From: Undibacterium sp.
GTDB taxonomy: Bacteria; Pseudomonadota; Gammaproteobacteria; Burkholderiales; Burkholderiaceae_D
Length of the DNA: 7,751 bases
NCBI GenBank assembly: GCA_019752975.1
Contig: JAIELM010000066.1
Coordinates: 1 to 7,751, forward strand
Direction: 5' to 3'
Shown piece by piece: positions 1 to 6,387 of the stretch. The notes beneath the pieces were generated by a model. That model ran no database searches. It had not been told where the DNA came from and saw only the letters and a list, made by a program, of their open reading frames with translations. The position numbers and the translations under genes are program-made. Within the stretch, counting starts at the first letter, position 1. Every line of letters starts with the position of its first letter.

Positions 1-10
1 CGAACATGAT

Positions 11-108
11 TGCACACTTTTTCGGCTCTCTGGCGTTGTTGTTCCTCCTATCAACGTGAAGGTTGCGTCGTCGTCACTCCTAGCCAGAAAGCCGAAAAAA
101 TGCACACT
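11..108. repeat. Long imperfect inverted repeat bounded by an 8-bp direct repeat (MITE-like)
   Basis: The arms at 18-34 (TTTTTCGGCTCTCTGGC) and 83-99 (GCCAGAAAGCCGAAAAA) are inverted copies matching at 16 of 17 positions, the mismatch being C28 against A89. They enclose a 48-nt interior. The octamer TGCACACT occurs directly repeated at 11-18 and 101-108, just outside the arms. Short DNA with terminal inverted repeats and a flanking direct repeat is the layout of a miniature inverted-repeat transposable element of about 82 bp with an 8-bp target duplication. Neither arm is followed by a T tract in the right direction, so it is not a normal intrinsic terminator. I do not recognise the ends as those of a named insertion sequence. 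It could also be a structured RNA leader or an operator pair. Confidence 0.45.
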
Positions 109-134
109 CATATCCGTCCAACCGCCGTTTCTAG

Positions 135-140
135 GATAAT
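135..140 (+). promoter_or_regulatory. Candidate -10 element for the kinase gene
   Basis: GATAAT matches the sigma-70 -10 consensus at 5 of 6 positions, about 64 nt before the first kinase start codon. No good -35 hexamer lies 16-18 bp upstream, so this is a weak call made from the -10 alone. A start point near 147 would give a leader that includes the palindrome at 172-183. Confidence 0.25.
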
Positions 141-171
141 ATTGCCTCAGCTAGACATCCCGCCGAAGAAA

Positions 172-183
172 GTGCTTAAGCAC
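172..183. repeat. 12-bp perfect palindrome upstream of the kinase
   Basis: GTGCTTAAGCAC reads the same on both strands and ends 20 bp before the ATG at 204. It lies where a repressor binding downstream of the candidate -10, or a small hairpin in the leader, would affect expression. I recognise no regulator for it, and a 12-bp palindrome can occur by chance. Confidence 0.35.
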
Positions 184-203
184 CACGACGCCGATGCAGT
201 TTT

Positions 204-1334
204 ATGTCAATCTTAACCAACATAGGCTTTAGCAAAATGACCCCCAATGTGCAGCTAACTAAATCTGCAAAACCATCTGCAAACCCGTCTGCAACTTCTC
301 CTGGAACTTCTTCTGCGAATCCGGCCGCGGTAGCAAGTAGCAGGGCGAGCAACAAGCTTGGTCACAAGATTGGTCGCTTCACCGTCACAGATAAGTTAGG
401 CAGCGGTTCCAACGGCAATGTCTTATTGGGTCATGATCCCATCATTGATCGCGCTGTCGCGATTAAGATACTCAACACCTCTACAGGCGTTGGCGACAAA
501 AAGCAACGTGAGCAACAATTCATCAACGAAGCCCGCGCCGCAGGTCGCTTATCGCACCCCAATATTGTGACCATCTACGATGCCTCAACCGAGGCCGGCA
601 CCACCTTCATCGCAATGGAATTTTTACAGGGCAAAGACCTACGTGAAATACTCGCCAGTGGCAAACGCTTTAGCATCGTGGAAGCAGCAGGGATCGCCTA
701 CAAAATAGCCAATGCCTTGGCTTACGCCCATACTCAAGGAGTGATTCATAGAGATATCAAGCCAGCGAATATTTTCATCGTCGAAAATAATCAACCCAAA
801 GTTGTGGATTTTGGCATCGCTAGAGTACCCAATCGCTCGCTAGACGAACACGGACAACCGCAAACCCTTTTTAAAAATAATATCATGGGGACGCCCAATT
901 ACATGTCGCCGGAACAGGCTTCTAGTGAACCTGTCACACCGCTGACCGACGTGTATTCTTTGGGGGCAGTATTGTACGAAATGCTGACTATGCAAAAACC
1001 TTTCTCGGCCACTGATTTTGATAAATTACTCTACAATATCATCCACAAAACGCCTAAGTCGCCGGACATCATTAACCCGGAAGTACCTGAAAAATTAGCT
1101 TACATCGTGATGAAAGCAATGCAGAAAAAAACCAGTCGGCGCTATCAAGGTGCGGCGGAAATGGCACTATCATTGAATAAGTTTTTAGCGCGCGAGAGGC
1201 GTGCAAAGCGTATCGCAGAGAAGAATTTCACTACTACTGGCAAAGGCGCTATTTTTCAAGAGCATGCCTCATTTTGGCTGCTGGGCGGGGGACTAATTAC
1301 ACTGACTATACTGATTGTTTGGTGGCTACAGTAG
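204..1334 (+). CDS. Ser/Thr protein kinase, C-terminally membrane-anchored
   Basis: Hanks-type (PknB-like) kinase of 376 aa that would transfer the ATP gamma-phosphate to Ser/Thr of target proteins at the inner face of the membrane. All core motifs are present: glycine loop LGSGSNGNV 65-73, ATP lysine K88 in VAIK, helix-C glutamate E109, catalytic loop HRDIKPAN 182-189 (D184, N189), DFG 202-204, GTPNYMSPE 229-237, D249 in DVYSLG and the late arginine R312/R313. HRD makes it an RD kinase, probably switched on by activation-loop phosphorylation (T221 and T230 are candidates). Residues 21-50 form a low-complexity Ser/Ala/Pro linker. One hydrophobic segment at about 357-375 ends the protein, so no PASTA or other external sensor follows. 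ATG at 237 (residue 12) is an alternative start, and neither start has a good ribosome binding site. Translation ends at tandem TAG TAG. It converges on ppa. Substrates are unknown. Confidence 0.93.
   Translation: MSILTNIGFSKMTPNVQLTKSAKPSANPSATSPGTSSANPAAVASSRASNKLGHKIGRFTVTDKLGSGSNGNVLLGHDPIIDRAVAIKILNTSTGVGDKKQREQQFINEARAAGRLSHPNIVTIYDASTEAGTTFIAMEFLQGKDLREILASGKRFSIVEAAGIAYKIANALAYAHTQGVIHRDIKPANIFIVENNQPKVVDFGIARVPNRSLDEHGQPQTLFKNNIMGTPNYMSPEQASSEPVTPLTDVYSLGAVLYEMLTMQKPFSATDFDKLLYNIIHKTPKSPDIINPEVPEKLAYIVMKAMQKKTSRRYQGAAEMALSLNKFLARERRAKRIAEKNFTTTGKGAIFQEHASFWLLGGGLITLTILIVWWLQ
264..323 (+). repeat. 12-bp in-frame minisatellite in the kinase N-terminus
   Basis: Five consecutive 12-bp units (264-275, 276-287, 288-299, 300-311, 312-323) encode SAKP, SANP, SATS, PGTS and SANP. 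Units 1, 2, 3 and 5 begin with TCTGC, while unit 4 has diverged. The period is a multiple of three, so gain or loss of units would keep the reading frame and only change the length of the flexible linker before the kinase domain. Confidence 0.7.
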
Positions 1335-1366
1335 TAGCAAACTTGCCCTAGAAAAATGGGAGACGT

Positions 1367-1392
1367 AAAAAAAGCGCCTAGGCGCTTTTTTT
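1367..1392. terminator. Bidirectional intrinsic terminator between the kinase gene and ppa
   Basis: A perfect 26-bp palindrome: seven A, the core AGCGCCTAGGCGCT overlapping the A/T runs, and seven T. Read on either strand it gives a GC-rich hairpin followed by a U tract. It starts 32 nt after the kinase stop and lies 6 nt beyond the ppa stop, as expected for one terminator shared by two convergent genes. Confidence 0.92.
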
Positions 1393-1398
1393 GTTCTT

Positions 1399-1938
1399 TT
1401 AACTCTCCAAAGACTTCTCGTAGTTTGCTACACCTTCGAGTATCTCTGCTCTGGCTTCGTCAGGCCCACCCCAACCATCGACTTTCACCCATTTGCCTTT
1501 TTCTAGGTCTTTATAGTGTTCGAAGAAATGTTGAATTTGACGCAGGCGCATTTCATTCATATCTTCTGGTTTTTGCCAATGTTCGTAGATGGGTAAAATT
1601 TTATCGATAGGGACAGCCAGAACTTTGCCATCCTTACCAGCTTCGTCGGTCATATTCAAAATACCTATAGGACGGCAACGTACAACCACACCAGGAATTA
1701 AAGGAAATGGGGTAATCACCAAGACGTCAACCGGATCGCCATCGCCGGAAATGGTGTTTGGAACGTACCCATAGTTACAAGGATAATGCATGGCAGTACC
1801 CATAAAACGATCAACAAAAATAGCGCCGCTTTCTTTATCCACTTCATACTTGATTGGATCGGCATTCATCGGAATCTCAATGATGACGTTAAAATCGTTA
1901 GGCACATCGCGCCCAGCTGAAACTTTATTTAAACTCAT
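1399..1938 (-). CDS. ppa: Inorganic pyrophosphatase (family I, soluble)
   Basis: Cytoplasmic Mg-dependent enzyme hydrolysing pyrophosphate to two phosphates, which pulls biosynthetic reactions forward. The 179-aa length is typical of the bacterial hexameric family I enzyme. The active-site set known from the E. coli enzyme (175 residues, numbered without Met) is all present, shifted by one: E21, K30, E32, R44, Y52, Y56, D66, D68, D71, D98, D103, K105, Y142 and K143. The family signature is DGDPVDV at 67-73. The start is supported by a ribosome binding site just upstream and a TATAAT -10 element. It converges on the kinase gene with a shared terminator and sits 337 bp downstream of hemY on the same strand, with its own promoter. 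Nothing is missing or unusual in the protein. Confidence 0.98.
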   Translation of the reverse strand: MSLNKVSAGRDVPNDFNVIIEIPMNADPIKYEVDKESGAIFVDRFMGTAMHYPCNYGYVPNTISGDGDPVDVLVITPFPLIPGVVVRCRPIGILNMTDEAGKDGKVLAVPIDKILPIYEHWQKPEDMNEMRLRQIQHFFEHYKDLEKGKWVKVDGWGGPDEARAEILEGVANYEKSLES

Positions 1939-1942
1939 AGCA

Positions 1943-1948
1943 CACCTC
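1943..1948 (-). promoter_or_regulatory. Ribosome binding site of ppa
   Basis: On the minus strand the sequence reads GAGGTG, 4 nt before the ATG at 1938 (GAGG is 6 nt from it). It is the clearest Shine-Dalgarno sequence in the window and fixes the ppa start. Confidence 0.8.
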
Positions 1949-1961
1949 AGGTAAAAGGGAG

Positions 1962-1967
1962 ATTATA
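1962..1967 (-). promoter_or_regulatory. ppa promoter, -10 element
   Basis: Perfect TATAAT on the minus strand, 23 nt upstream of the ppa start codon. This predicts a leader of roughly 17 nt carrying the GAGGTG site. The -35 region at about 1985-1990 reads CACCAA, a poor match to TTGACA, so the promoter may rely on an activator or on upstream sequence. Confidence 0.6.
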
Positions 1968-2100
1968 GCGATTTTTGAGGCCACTTGGTGCATTGCAACA
2001 AAAATAAGCCTAAGCAATGGAATGCATTTTGAGTCGCAGTATCTTCTTGCTAGACACAGGTCTAAGTAGTGTGGAATTTATATCGCACAGTGTTTTCAAC

Positions 2101-2144
2101 GCTCCATAAGCGCTCCATAAGCGCTCAATAAGCGCTCCATAAGC
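2101..2144. repeat. Four tandem copies of an 11-bp unit
   Basis: GCTCCATAAGC is repeated head to tail at 2101-2111, 2112-2122, 2123-2133 and 2134-2144. Only the third copy differs (GCTCAATAAGC). Each junction creates the palindrome AGCGCT. The period is close to one DNA helical turn, so the copies face the same side of the helix. The array lies about 165-205 bp upstream of the ppa start and downstream of hemY. Confidence 0.9.
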
Positions 2145-2201
2145 TACTGCGGGATTGTCCGAATAGCGATTGCAAGCGCCCTAAGGCGATTCAGCTCATC
2201 A

Positions 2202-2225
2202 ATAGAAATAGAATTAGAATTAGAA
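2202..2225. repeat. Four tandem copies of a hexamer (WTAGAA)
   Basis: ATAGAA, ATAGAA, TTAGAA and TTAGAA follow one another without gaps. This is a short AT-rich microsatellite in the gap after hemY, probably from replication slippage, with no visible function. Confidence 0.75.
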
Positions 2226-2275
2226 CTAGCAGCGGAAATAGACTATATGATTCCGGTCGTTATGGTGATCGCCAT

Positions 2276-3463
2276 TCACGCCAAAGCGCATGCACGATAA
2301 TACTTTGCCGCCTCTTCACCCTGACCGATTGCCTCATGTAGTTGGGCTAGATTGAGATTGGCTTCACGCCTAGTGATGCCCTCTTGGCTGTGCGCTAGCG
2401 CATCCTCCATATGGACTTGTGCTTTGCCCCAGAGTTTTTGTTTGAGACAGAGTACGCCCAAGGTCAATTCTAGTTCTGGGTTGTTGACTTGCGTTTGCAG
2501 CCAAGATTCGCAGTTTTCAATTTGGGTTCTGAGTGCCACTGAACCTTCTGCACCGATCGCTTCTCGATACACGCGTAATAGTCGATTATCCCAATCTTCG
2601 GCGATAGATTTTTCTACGATCTTACGTGCTTCATCTGCTAATTGACACTGATTAAAAGCCCTGGCTGCGCTGTAGGCGATATATCGATTTTGGCGCTCTG
2701 AGGCTGGTACTTCATTCCAAACACGACGTAGTGATTCGCCGTCGTGTCCGTGATCCCTCAATAAGGCGTCGTAGGCCATCTCACGCAAGCGTCCTGATAG
2801 AGCAGGATGAATGGCATGATTTTTTTCTAAGGTACGCACTAACTTTAAAACTTCACCCCAATTTTTAGCTTGTTGGTTCGCTTTTAAAGCCCAACGAAGT
2901 ACTTGAATATGCCGCTTTCCTTTGGCATTCAGTTCTTTGATCGCTTCTAGCGCGGGCTCCGCTTTGTGTTCGTCCACATAGAGTTCAGTCATGGTGACTA
3001 GGCGTGCGGTTTTGTATGCGGCCTCATCTTCAATCTTTGCGAACCACGTATCACGTCTTTCAAATTGGCTCATGTGATGCGCCGCCTTAGCACCGATAAG
3101 TGCGCCTAGGGCCTTATTTTCAGGCAGTTCTAAAGTTTTGGACGCTGACTTTTCCGCATGCCCAAAACGTCCTTCAAACAGGGCTTTAAGTGCTTCACGC
3201 AGCGCCCGATTGCTTTCGCGTTCGCGCTTAGTTTGTCTATATTCGGCGACTTTCTTTGGCATATCGAAGGCCGCCGTCAATGTGCGCATGATCCAATATA
3301 GAACAAAAAATAGTGCCAGCACCAATAACAAAAAGAAATTCAGCGAGATATCAATACGGGTTGGTGGATAAAATAAAACCACATTACCTGGATTAAAACG
3401 TCCACCCACAGCCAGTAGCGCCGCTAAGGCAAAGAGGATGATGATTCGGATAAAAAGTCGCAT
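2276..3463 (-). CDS. hemY: HemY, inner-membrane TPR protein of the haem operon
   Basis: 395 aa, matching the proteobacterial HemY family (unrelated to the protoporphyrinogen oxidase that carries the same symbol in Bacillus). Two hydrophobic segments at about 5-21 and 41-59, separated by a short loop containing GGRFNPGNVVLFYPP, anchor it in the inner membrane. The rest is a long helical domain rich in Ala, Glu, Leu and Arg, with tetratricopeptide-like helix pairs, clearest near the end (about 330-363 and 366-395). The family lies beside hemX in beta- and gammaproteobacteria and is thought to organise or regulate haem synthesis, but its biochemical role is not settled. The ATG at 3463 begins the hydrophobic N-terminus directly. 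It has no good ribosome binding site and lies 20 nt after the hemX stop, so coupling to hemX is likely. Confidence 0.93.
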   Translation of the reverse strand: MRLFIRIIILFALAALLAVGGRFNPGNVVLFYPPTRIDISLNFFLLLVLALFFVLYWIMRTLTAAFDMPKKVAEYRQTKRERESNRALREALKALFEGRFGHAEKSASKTLELPENKALGALIGAKAAHHMSQFERRDTWFAKIEDEAAYKTARLVTMTELYVDEHKAEPALEAIKELNAKGKRHIQVLRWALKANQQAKNWGEVLKLVRTLEKNHAIHPALSGRLREMAYDALLRDHGHDGESLRRVWNEVPASERQNRYIAYSAARAFNQCQLADEARKIVEKSIAEDWDNRLLRVYREAIGAEGSVALRTQIENCESWLQTQVNNPELELTLGVLCLKQKLWGKAQVHMEDALAHSQEGITRREANLNLAQLHEAIGQGEEAAKYYRACALA

Positions 3464-3469
3464 GCTGAG

Positions 3470-3495
3470 CTTAGGGTTTGATCTTAGGGTTTAAT
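3470..3495. repeat. 13-bp tandem duplication across the hemX stop codon
   Basis: CTTAGGGTTTGAT (3470-3482) is followed directly by CTTAGGGTTTAAT (3483-3495), differing at one position. On the minus strand both copies read as a Lys-Pro-stop end (AAACCCTAA). The copy nearer hemX is the real end of the gene. The second lies in the hemX-hemY spacer in another frame. Confidence 0.85.
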
Positions 3496-4647
3496 CTTGA
3501 AGTTGCGAACCGAATTAAGACTTTCGGTCAATGCAGGCATCTCTATCGAGAGATTATTACTTTGAATTTGCTTAAGTAATGACTGCGCCGATTGTGCTTG
3601 TTTGGTACGCACGTCAAAATACTTAGCGATGATATCCTGTGCTGAAATCATATCGCTACGAAAGGCGTTTTCATTTCTAGACAATAGCGCTAAACGGGCA
3701 TTCAACAAACGTAATTTAAGATTTTCTTTGGCAAAATAAGCTTGATTCGGAGCCAGCAATAAAGCGTCGGGCGCATTGACATTTCTCACGCGTATGAGTT
3801 GTTTGACTTCCGTCCACATCTCGCTAGAAAAACTCTGCCACTGGTCTTGTAGCCGCGTCGCCAAAGTATTTTCACTCTCGGCTTCAGTGGTTTTCTCGTT
3901 TTTTTCTTTGCTAATTTTTGGCAAAACGCGTAAGGGTACTTTAGGTGGAGTAACAGTAATCGGCGGTTTTTCGTCGGCCCATAGAGGAATACTATCCACC
4001 TGTGCAATGACGCTATCTAATCGCAATACCAAACCAGTCATATCTAGTTGCGGTAAGGCCTTTAATTTTTCTATGTCCTTCGCAATCGCCCGACGCACGG
4101 CAATAAATTGGGCTTTCTCAGATTTTGCTAACCGACCATCTGCGTTTTGCAAAGCAATCAATGCGCCCTGTACATTGCCCGCCAATTGTAATTGCTGACT
4201 GGCGGTAGAGAGCACTTGCTCTATCTCGGCCAGCGCCCATTCATCTCGATTCTTGGATAAATCTTGATACAACTGTTCTAAAGCCAGTTGCTGACCTTGC
4301 GCTTCGGCCTGTTTACCCTCTAGTAAAATCACTTTGGACTGAATCTCTTTCGAGGATTCCTGCACTGTCTTGGCGATACCTTTGATCTCGCTATTATTGA
4401 TATCCGCATTCTGCAAACGACGCGCTACTTCTTCACGTAAAGTAGTTATTTGATTGTGCGACGAGACCCACTGAATCACCAATAATACGGCTAAAACACC
4501 GGAAACAAGATACGGTGTACCAATTGTAAATGTGCTGGCGGCTGGCTCGGCGGCTTCTTTTACAATAGGCGCGGCAGGAGTTTCGGTAGCATCAGAGGGC
4601 GACATAGGTTCAGGAGTAAGGGTAGTGGGTTGTATAATTTCTGTCAT
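3484..4647 (-). CDS. hemX: HemX, single-pass membrane protein of the haem operon
   Basis: 387 aa from the ATG at 4647. Proteobacterial HemX family, sometimes annotated as a uroporphyrinogen-III C-methyltransferase, but I see no SAM-binding methyltransferase motifs and the position-based name is safer. A Pro/Ala/Glu-rich cytoplasmic tail (1-40) precedes one transmembrane helix at about 46-62 (YLVSGVLAVLLVIQW). A long Gln/Glu/Lys-rich, probably coiled-coil stretch (about 65-150) and a helical C-terminal domain would face the periplasm. An upstream in-frame ATG at 4731 is rejected because it adds 28 basic residues encoded inside hemD that have no place in the family. The chosen start overlaps the hemD stop as ATGA without a Shine-Dalgarno sequence. 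Many Burkholderiales carry hemD and hemX fused; here they are separate frames. Confidence 0.92.
   Translation of the reverse strand: MTEIIQPTTLTPEPMSPSDATETPAAPIVKEAAEPAASTFTIGTPYLVSGVLAVLLVIQWVSSHNQITTLREEVARRLQNADINNSEIKGIAKTVQESSKEIQSKVILLEGKQAEAQGQQLALEQLYQDLSKNRDEWALAEIEQVLSTASQQLQLAGNVQGALIALQNADGRLAKSEKAQFIAVRRAIAKDIEKLKALPQLDMTGLVLRLDSVIAQVDSIPLWADEKPPITVTPPKVPLRVLPKISKEKNEKTTEAESENTLATRLQDQWQSFSSEMWTEVKQLIRVRNVNAPDALLLAPNQAYFAKENLKLRLLNARLALLSRNENAFRSDMISAQDIIAKYFDVRTKQAQSAQSLLKQIQSNNLSIEMPALTESLNSVRNFKIKP
4644..4647 (-). other. ATGA stop/start overlap joining hemD and hemX
   Basis: The hemD stop TGA (4646-4644) shares bases with the hemX start ATG (4647-4645). Upstream sequence (minus strand, ACAATCTCAGTT) has no purine-rich ribosome binding site. 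This arrangement is typical of termination-reinitiation, which would keep HemX output tied to HemD. Confidence 0.85.
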
Positions 4648-5453
4648 AACTGAGATTGTAACGCGAGTAAGAGCTTTTCGTCTCCTGATGCTGTCAATGT
4701 AATCGACACAAAACCGAGTCCACGTGCGCATTGTTCAATGCGAAAGTGCGGCACAAATAAATTCTGCTGTCGCATTTTATTAACAAATGCATGTTCACCA
4801 GACGAAACGTCTGACTGAAAATCGAGCTGACCACACCATTGCAATAGGGTTTTTAACGATTCTGAGCTAGTGATAACCCAAGTGTTTTGTTGGTTCAAAA
4901 ACGCCATTAGCTGCCGCTGTTTTTCTTGGTCAAAGTTAGGAATGACGCGACGATAGGCAACCACTTGCGCTACCTCGACGCCGCGCTCTAGCAATGCCTC
5001 GCGCAAAAATTCACGTCCCGACTCGCCACGCACGATCAACACCGATTTTCCACGTAAATCATCTAAGGGCAGAACCTCAAATAGGGTTTCAGAATCCGTG
5101 CGTTCCTGGTTCGTGGGGCTAAAAATGTGATGTTGTTGCGCAGCTATGCCGTGTGTATGCAATGTGCTTCTGCTCGCTGCACCCATCACACCTATGGCGA
5201 GCTGCTTGGGCCAAGTGAGACCTAACTGCGCTAATTGCTCAAACACCGCATCAATCGCGTTGGGACTGACGAACACGACCAAACTAAACTCACTCAAACG
5301 CCTTAATACGTCGTCCAGCACACCCTTTGCCGCAATGGATTCTAACGCGGCTATTTCAAATACTGGAAAGTGATGTGGCGCGTAGTTCTTTTCACTCAAT
5401 TGTCGAAAAAAATCTAGCGACTGTTTTTCTGGTCGAGTGAGAATCACATTCAT
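4644..5453 (-). CDS. hemD: Uroporphyrinogen-III synthase
   Basis: 269 aa, the usual size. Cytoplasmic enzyme that cyclises hydroxymethylbilane with inversion of ring D to uroporphyrinogen III, the branch point to haem, sirohaem and cobalamin. The family is poorly conserved but its landmarks are clear: ILTRPEKQS at 4-12, FVSPNAIDAVF at 61-71, the SVLIVRGESGREFL block at 137-150 followed by GVEVAQVVAYRR at 158-169, and WVITSSESL at 192-200. The ATG at 5453 starts the protein on the conserved N-terminal LTRP strand. An in-frame ATG at 5522 would add 23 residues inside hemC and is rejected. Only 1 nt separates it from the hemC stop, and there is no close Shine-Dalgarno sequence, so it is probably translated by coupling. 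Confidence 0.96.
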   Translation of the reverse strand: MNVILTRPEKQSLDFFRQLSEKNYAPHHFPVFEIAALESIAAKGVLDDVLRRLSEFSLVVFVSPNAIDAVFEQLAQLGLTWPKQLAIGVMGAASRSTLHTHGIAAQQHHIFSPTNQERTDSETLFEVLPLDDLRGKSVLIVRGESGREFLREALLERGVEVAQVVAYRRVIPNFDQEKQRQLMAFLNQQNTWVITSSESLKTLLQWCGQLDFQSDVSSGEHAFVNKMRQQNLFVPHFRIEQCARGLGFVSITLTASGDEKLLLALQSQL

Positions 5454-5454
5454 G

Positions 5455-6387
5455 TTAGGCACGGCAATCCGCCAAAATCGCCTCGGCATCTTGCTCGCGT
5501 AAGGCCGCGACCACCTGTTCACCTAAAGCTAAAAAATCACTCGCATGTCCTCTTACCTCGGCTTTCGCGGTTCTCACACCATCCGGCGTCGCCACCATGG
5601 CACGTAAGTACATTTGTCCGTTTTCCACCTCGGCAAACGCCGCTAAAGGAATTTGGCAGCTCCCGCCAAACGCCTTAGAAACGGCTCTTTCAGCGTTCAC
5701 GGCTTGATAAGTCTCCAAGTGATTGAGTGGCTGCAAACACGCGAGTAAATCCAAGTTTTTTGCCAAGATCTCTATCGCCATTGCTCCCTGCCCAGCCGCG
5801 GGTAAACTCTCGACAGGGTCTAAGAAAGATTTTATCCGCTCTGGTAATCCTAGGCGCTTAAGCCCTGCCGCAGCCAAAATAATCGCGGCATACTCTCCAC
5901 TATCTAACTTACGCAAACGGGTATCCAAATTACCGCGTAAAGGCAGAATTTTTAAATGCGGAAAACGCGCTGCAATCAACGCTTGACGGCGTAAGCTACT
6001 GGTTCCGACCACTGCGCCAACCGGCAATTGTGCCAGCGAAGCAAAATCATTCGACACAAAGGCATCGCGCGCATCAGCTCTGTATAAGATGGCCGCCAAA
6101 CTAAAACCATCCGGCAGATCCATAGGCACATCCTTCAGAGAATGCACCGCCAAATCAGCCCGCCCCTCCTCCATGGCCACTTCTAATTCTTTAACAAACA
6201 AGCCCTTACCGCCCACTTTGGACAAAGCACGATCCAAAATCTGATCACCCCGCGTGGTCATGCCTAAAATTTGCACATCACAAGTAGGATACAAGGCGAG
6301 CAAGCGCGCACGTACATGTTCGGCCTGCCACATGGCGAGGCGACTTTCACGTGTGGCGATAGTGATTTTGGCAGGAATAGAATTCAC
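5455..6387 (-). CDS. hemC: Hydroxymethylbilane synthase (porphobilinogen deaminase)
   Basis: 310 aa from a GTG start. Joins four porphobilinogen molecules head to tail into hydroxymethylbilane, using a covalent dipyrromethane cofactor, in the cytoplasm. The cofactor cysteine is C244 in [18 protein letters not shown] (233-250), the catalytic aspartate D86 in VHSLKDVP, and porphyrin-binding arginines lie in TSSLRRQA (129-136) and RGNLDTRL (151-158). Positions correspond to E. coli D84 and C242, shifted by two. GTG at 6387 gives [18 protein letters not shown], the normal family N-terminus. The only in-frame ATG (6486) would add 33 residues unlike the family and is rejected. First gene of hemCDXY, so its promoter should drive the operon. 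It lies divergent to trpS. Confidence 0.96.
   Translation of the reverse strand: MNSIPAKITIATRESRLAMWQAEHVRARLLALYPTCDVQILGMTTRGDQILDRALSKVGGKGLFVKELEVAMEEGRADLAVHSLKDVPMDLPDGFSLAAILYRADARDAFVSNDFASLAQLPVGAVVGTSSLRRQALIAARFPHLKILPLRGNLDTRLRKLDSGEYAAIILAAAGLKRLGLPERIKSFLDPVESLPAAGQGAMAIEILAKNLDLLACLQPLNHLETYQAVNAERAVSKAFGGSCQIPLAAFAEVENGQMYLRAMVATPDGVRTAKAEVRGHASDFLALGEQVVAALREQDAEAILADCRA

Larger units (their letters stand above)
1939..2275. other. Intergenic region between ppa and hemY
   Basis: 337 bp without a credible gene. Next to ppa it holds the promoter and ribosome binding site. Further out are two inverted repeats: CATTGC 1991-1996 with GCAATG 2014-2019, and TAGAC 2051-2055 with GTCTA 2060-2064 around a 4-nt loop. 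Two tandem arrays follow at 2101-2144 and 2202-2225. CGCC/GGCG at 2177-2188 could form a small stem. A near-palindrome ATGGTGATCGCCAT (2262-2275) directly abuts the hemY stop codon. None of the stems is followed by a minus-strand U tract, so I see no intrinsic terminator for the hem operon, and read-through into ppa is possible. Confidence 0.6.

Noticed and set aside
11..108. Integron attC site or intrinsic terminator
   Set aside because: The arms lack the attC core sequences (RYYYAAC and GTTRRRY in the expected places), and neither strand has a U tract directly after the stem.
10..216. 68-aa open frame on the plus strand before the kinase
   Set aside because: It runs through the inverted repeat, has no ribosome binding site, overlaps the kinase start and has a composition unlike a folded protein.
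1356..1610. 84-aa frame on the plus strand
   Set aside because: It begins before the terminator and lies mostly antisense to ppa, whose protein is certain.
3776..4198. 140-aa frame on the plus strand
   Set aside because: Antisense to hemX, rich in Cys and Ser without recognisable motifs; a shadow of the coding frame.
4648..4731. N-terminal extension of HemX
   Set aside because: The 28 extra residues are encoded within hemD, are strongly basic, and come before the normal start with its ATGA overlap.
5454..5522. N-terminal extension of HemD
   Set aside because: It lies inside hemC; the family begins at the MNVILTRP strand encoded from 5453.
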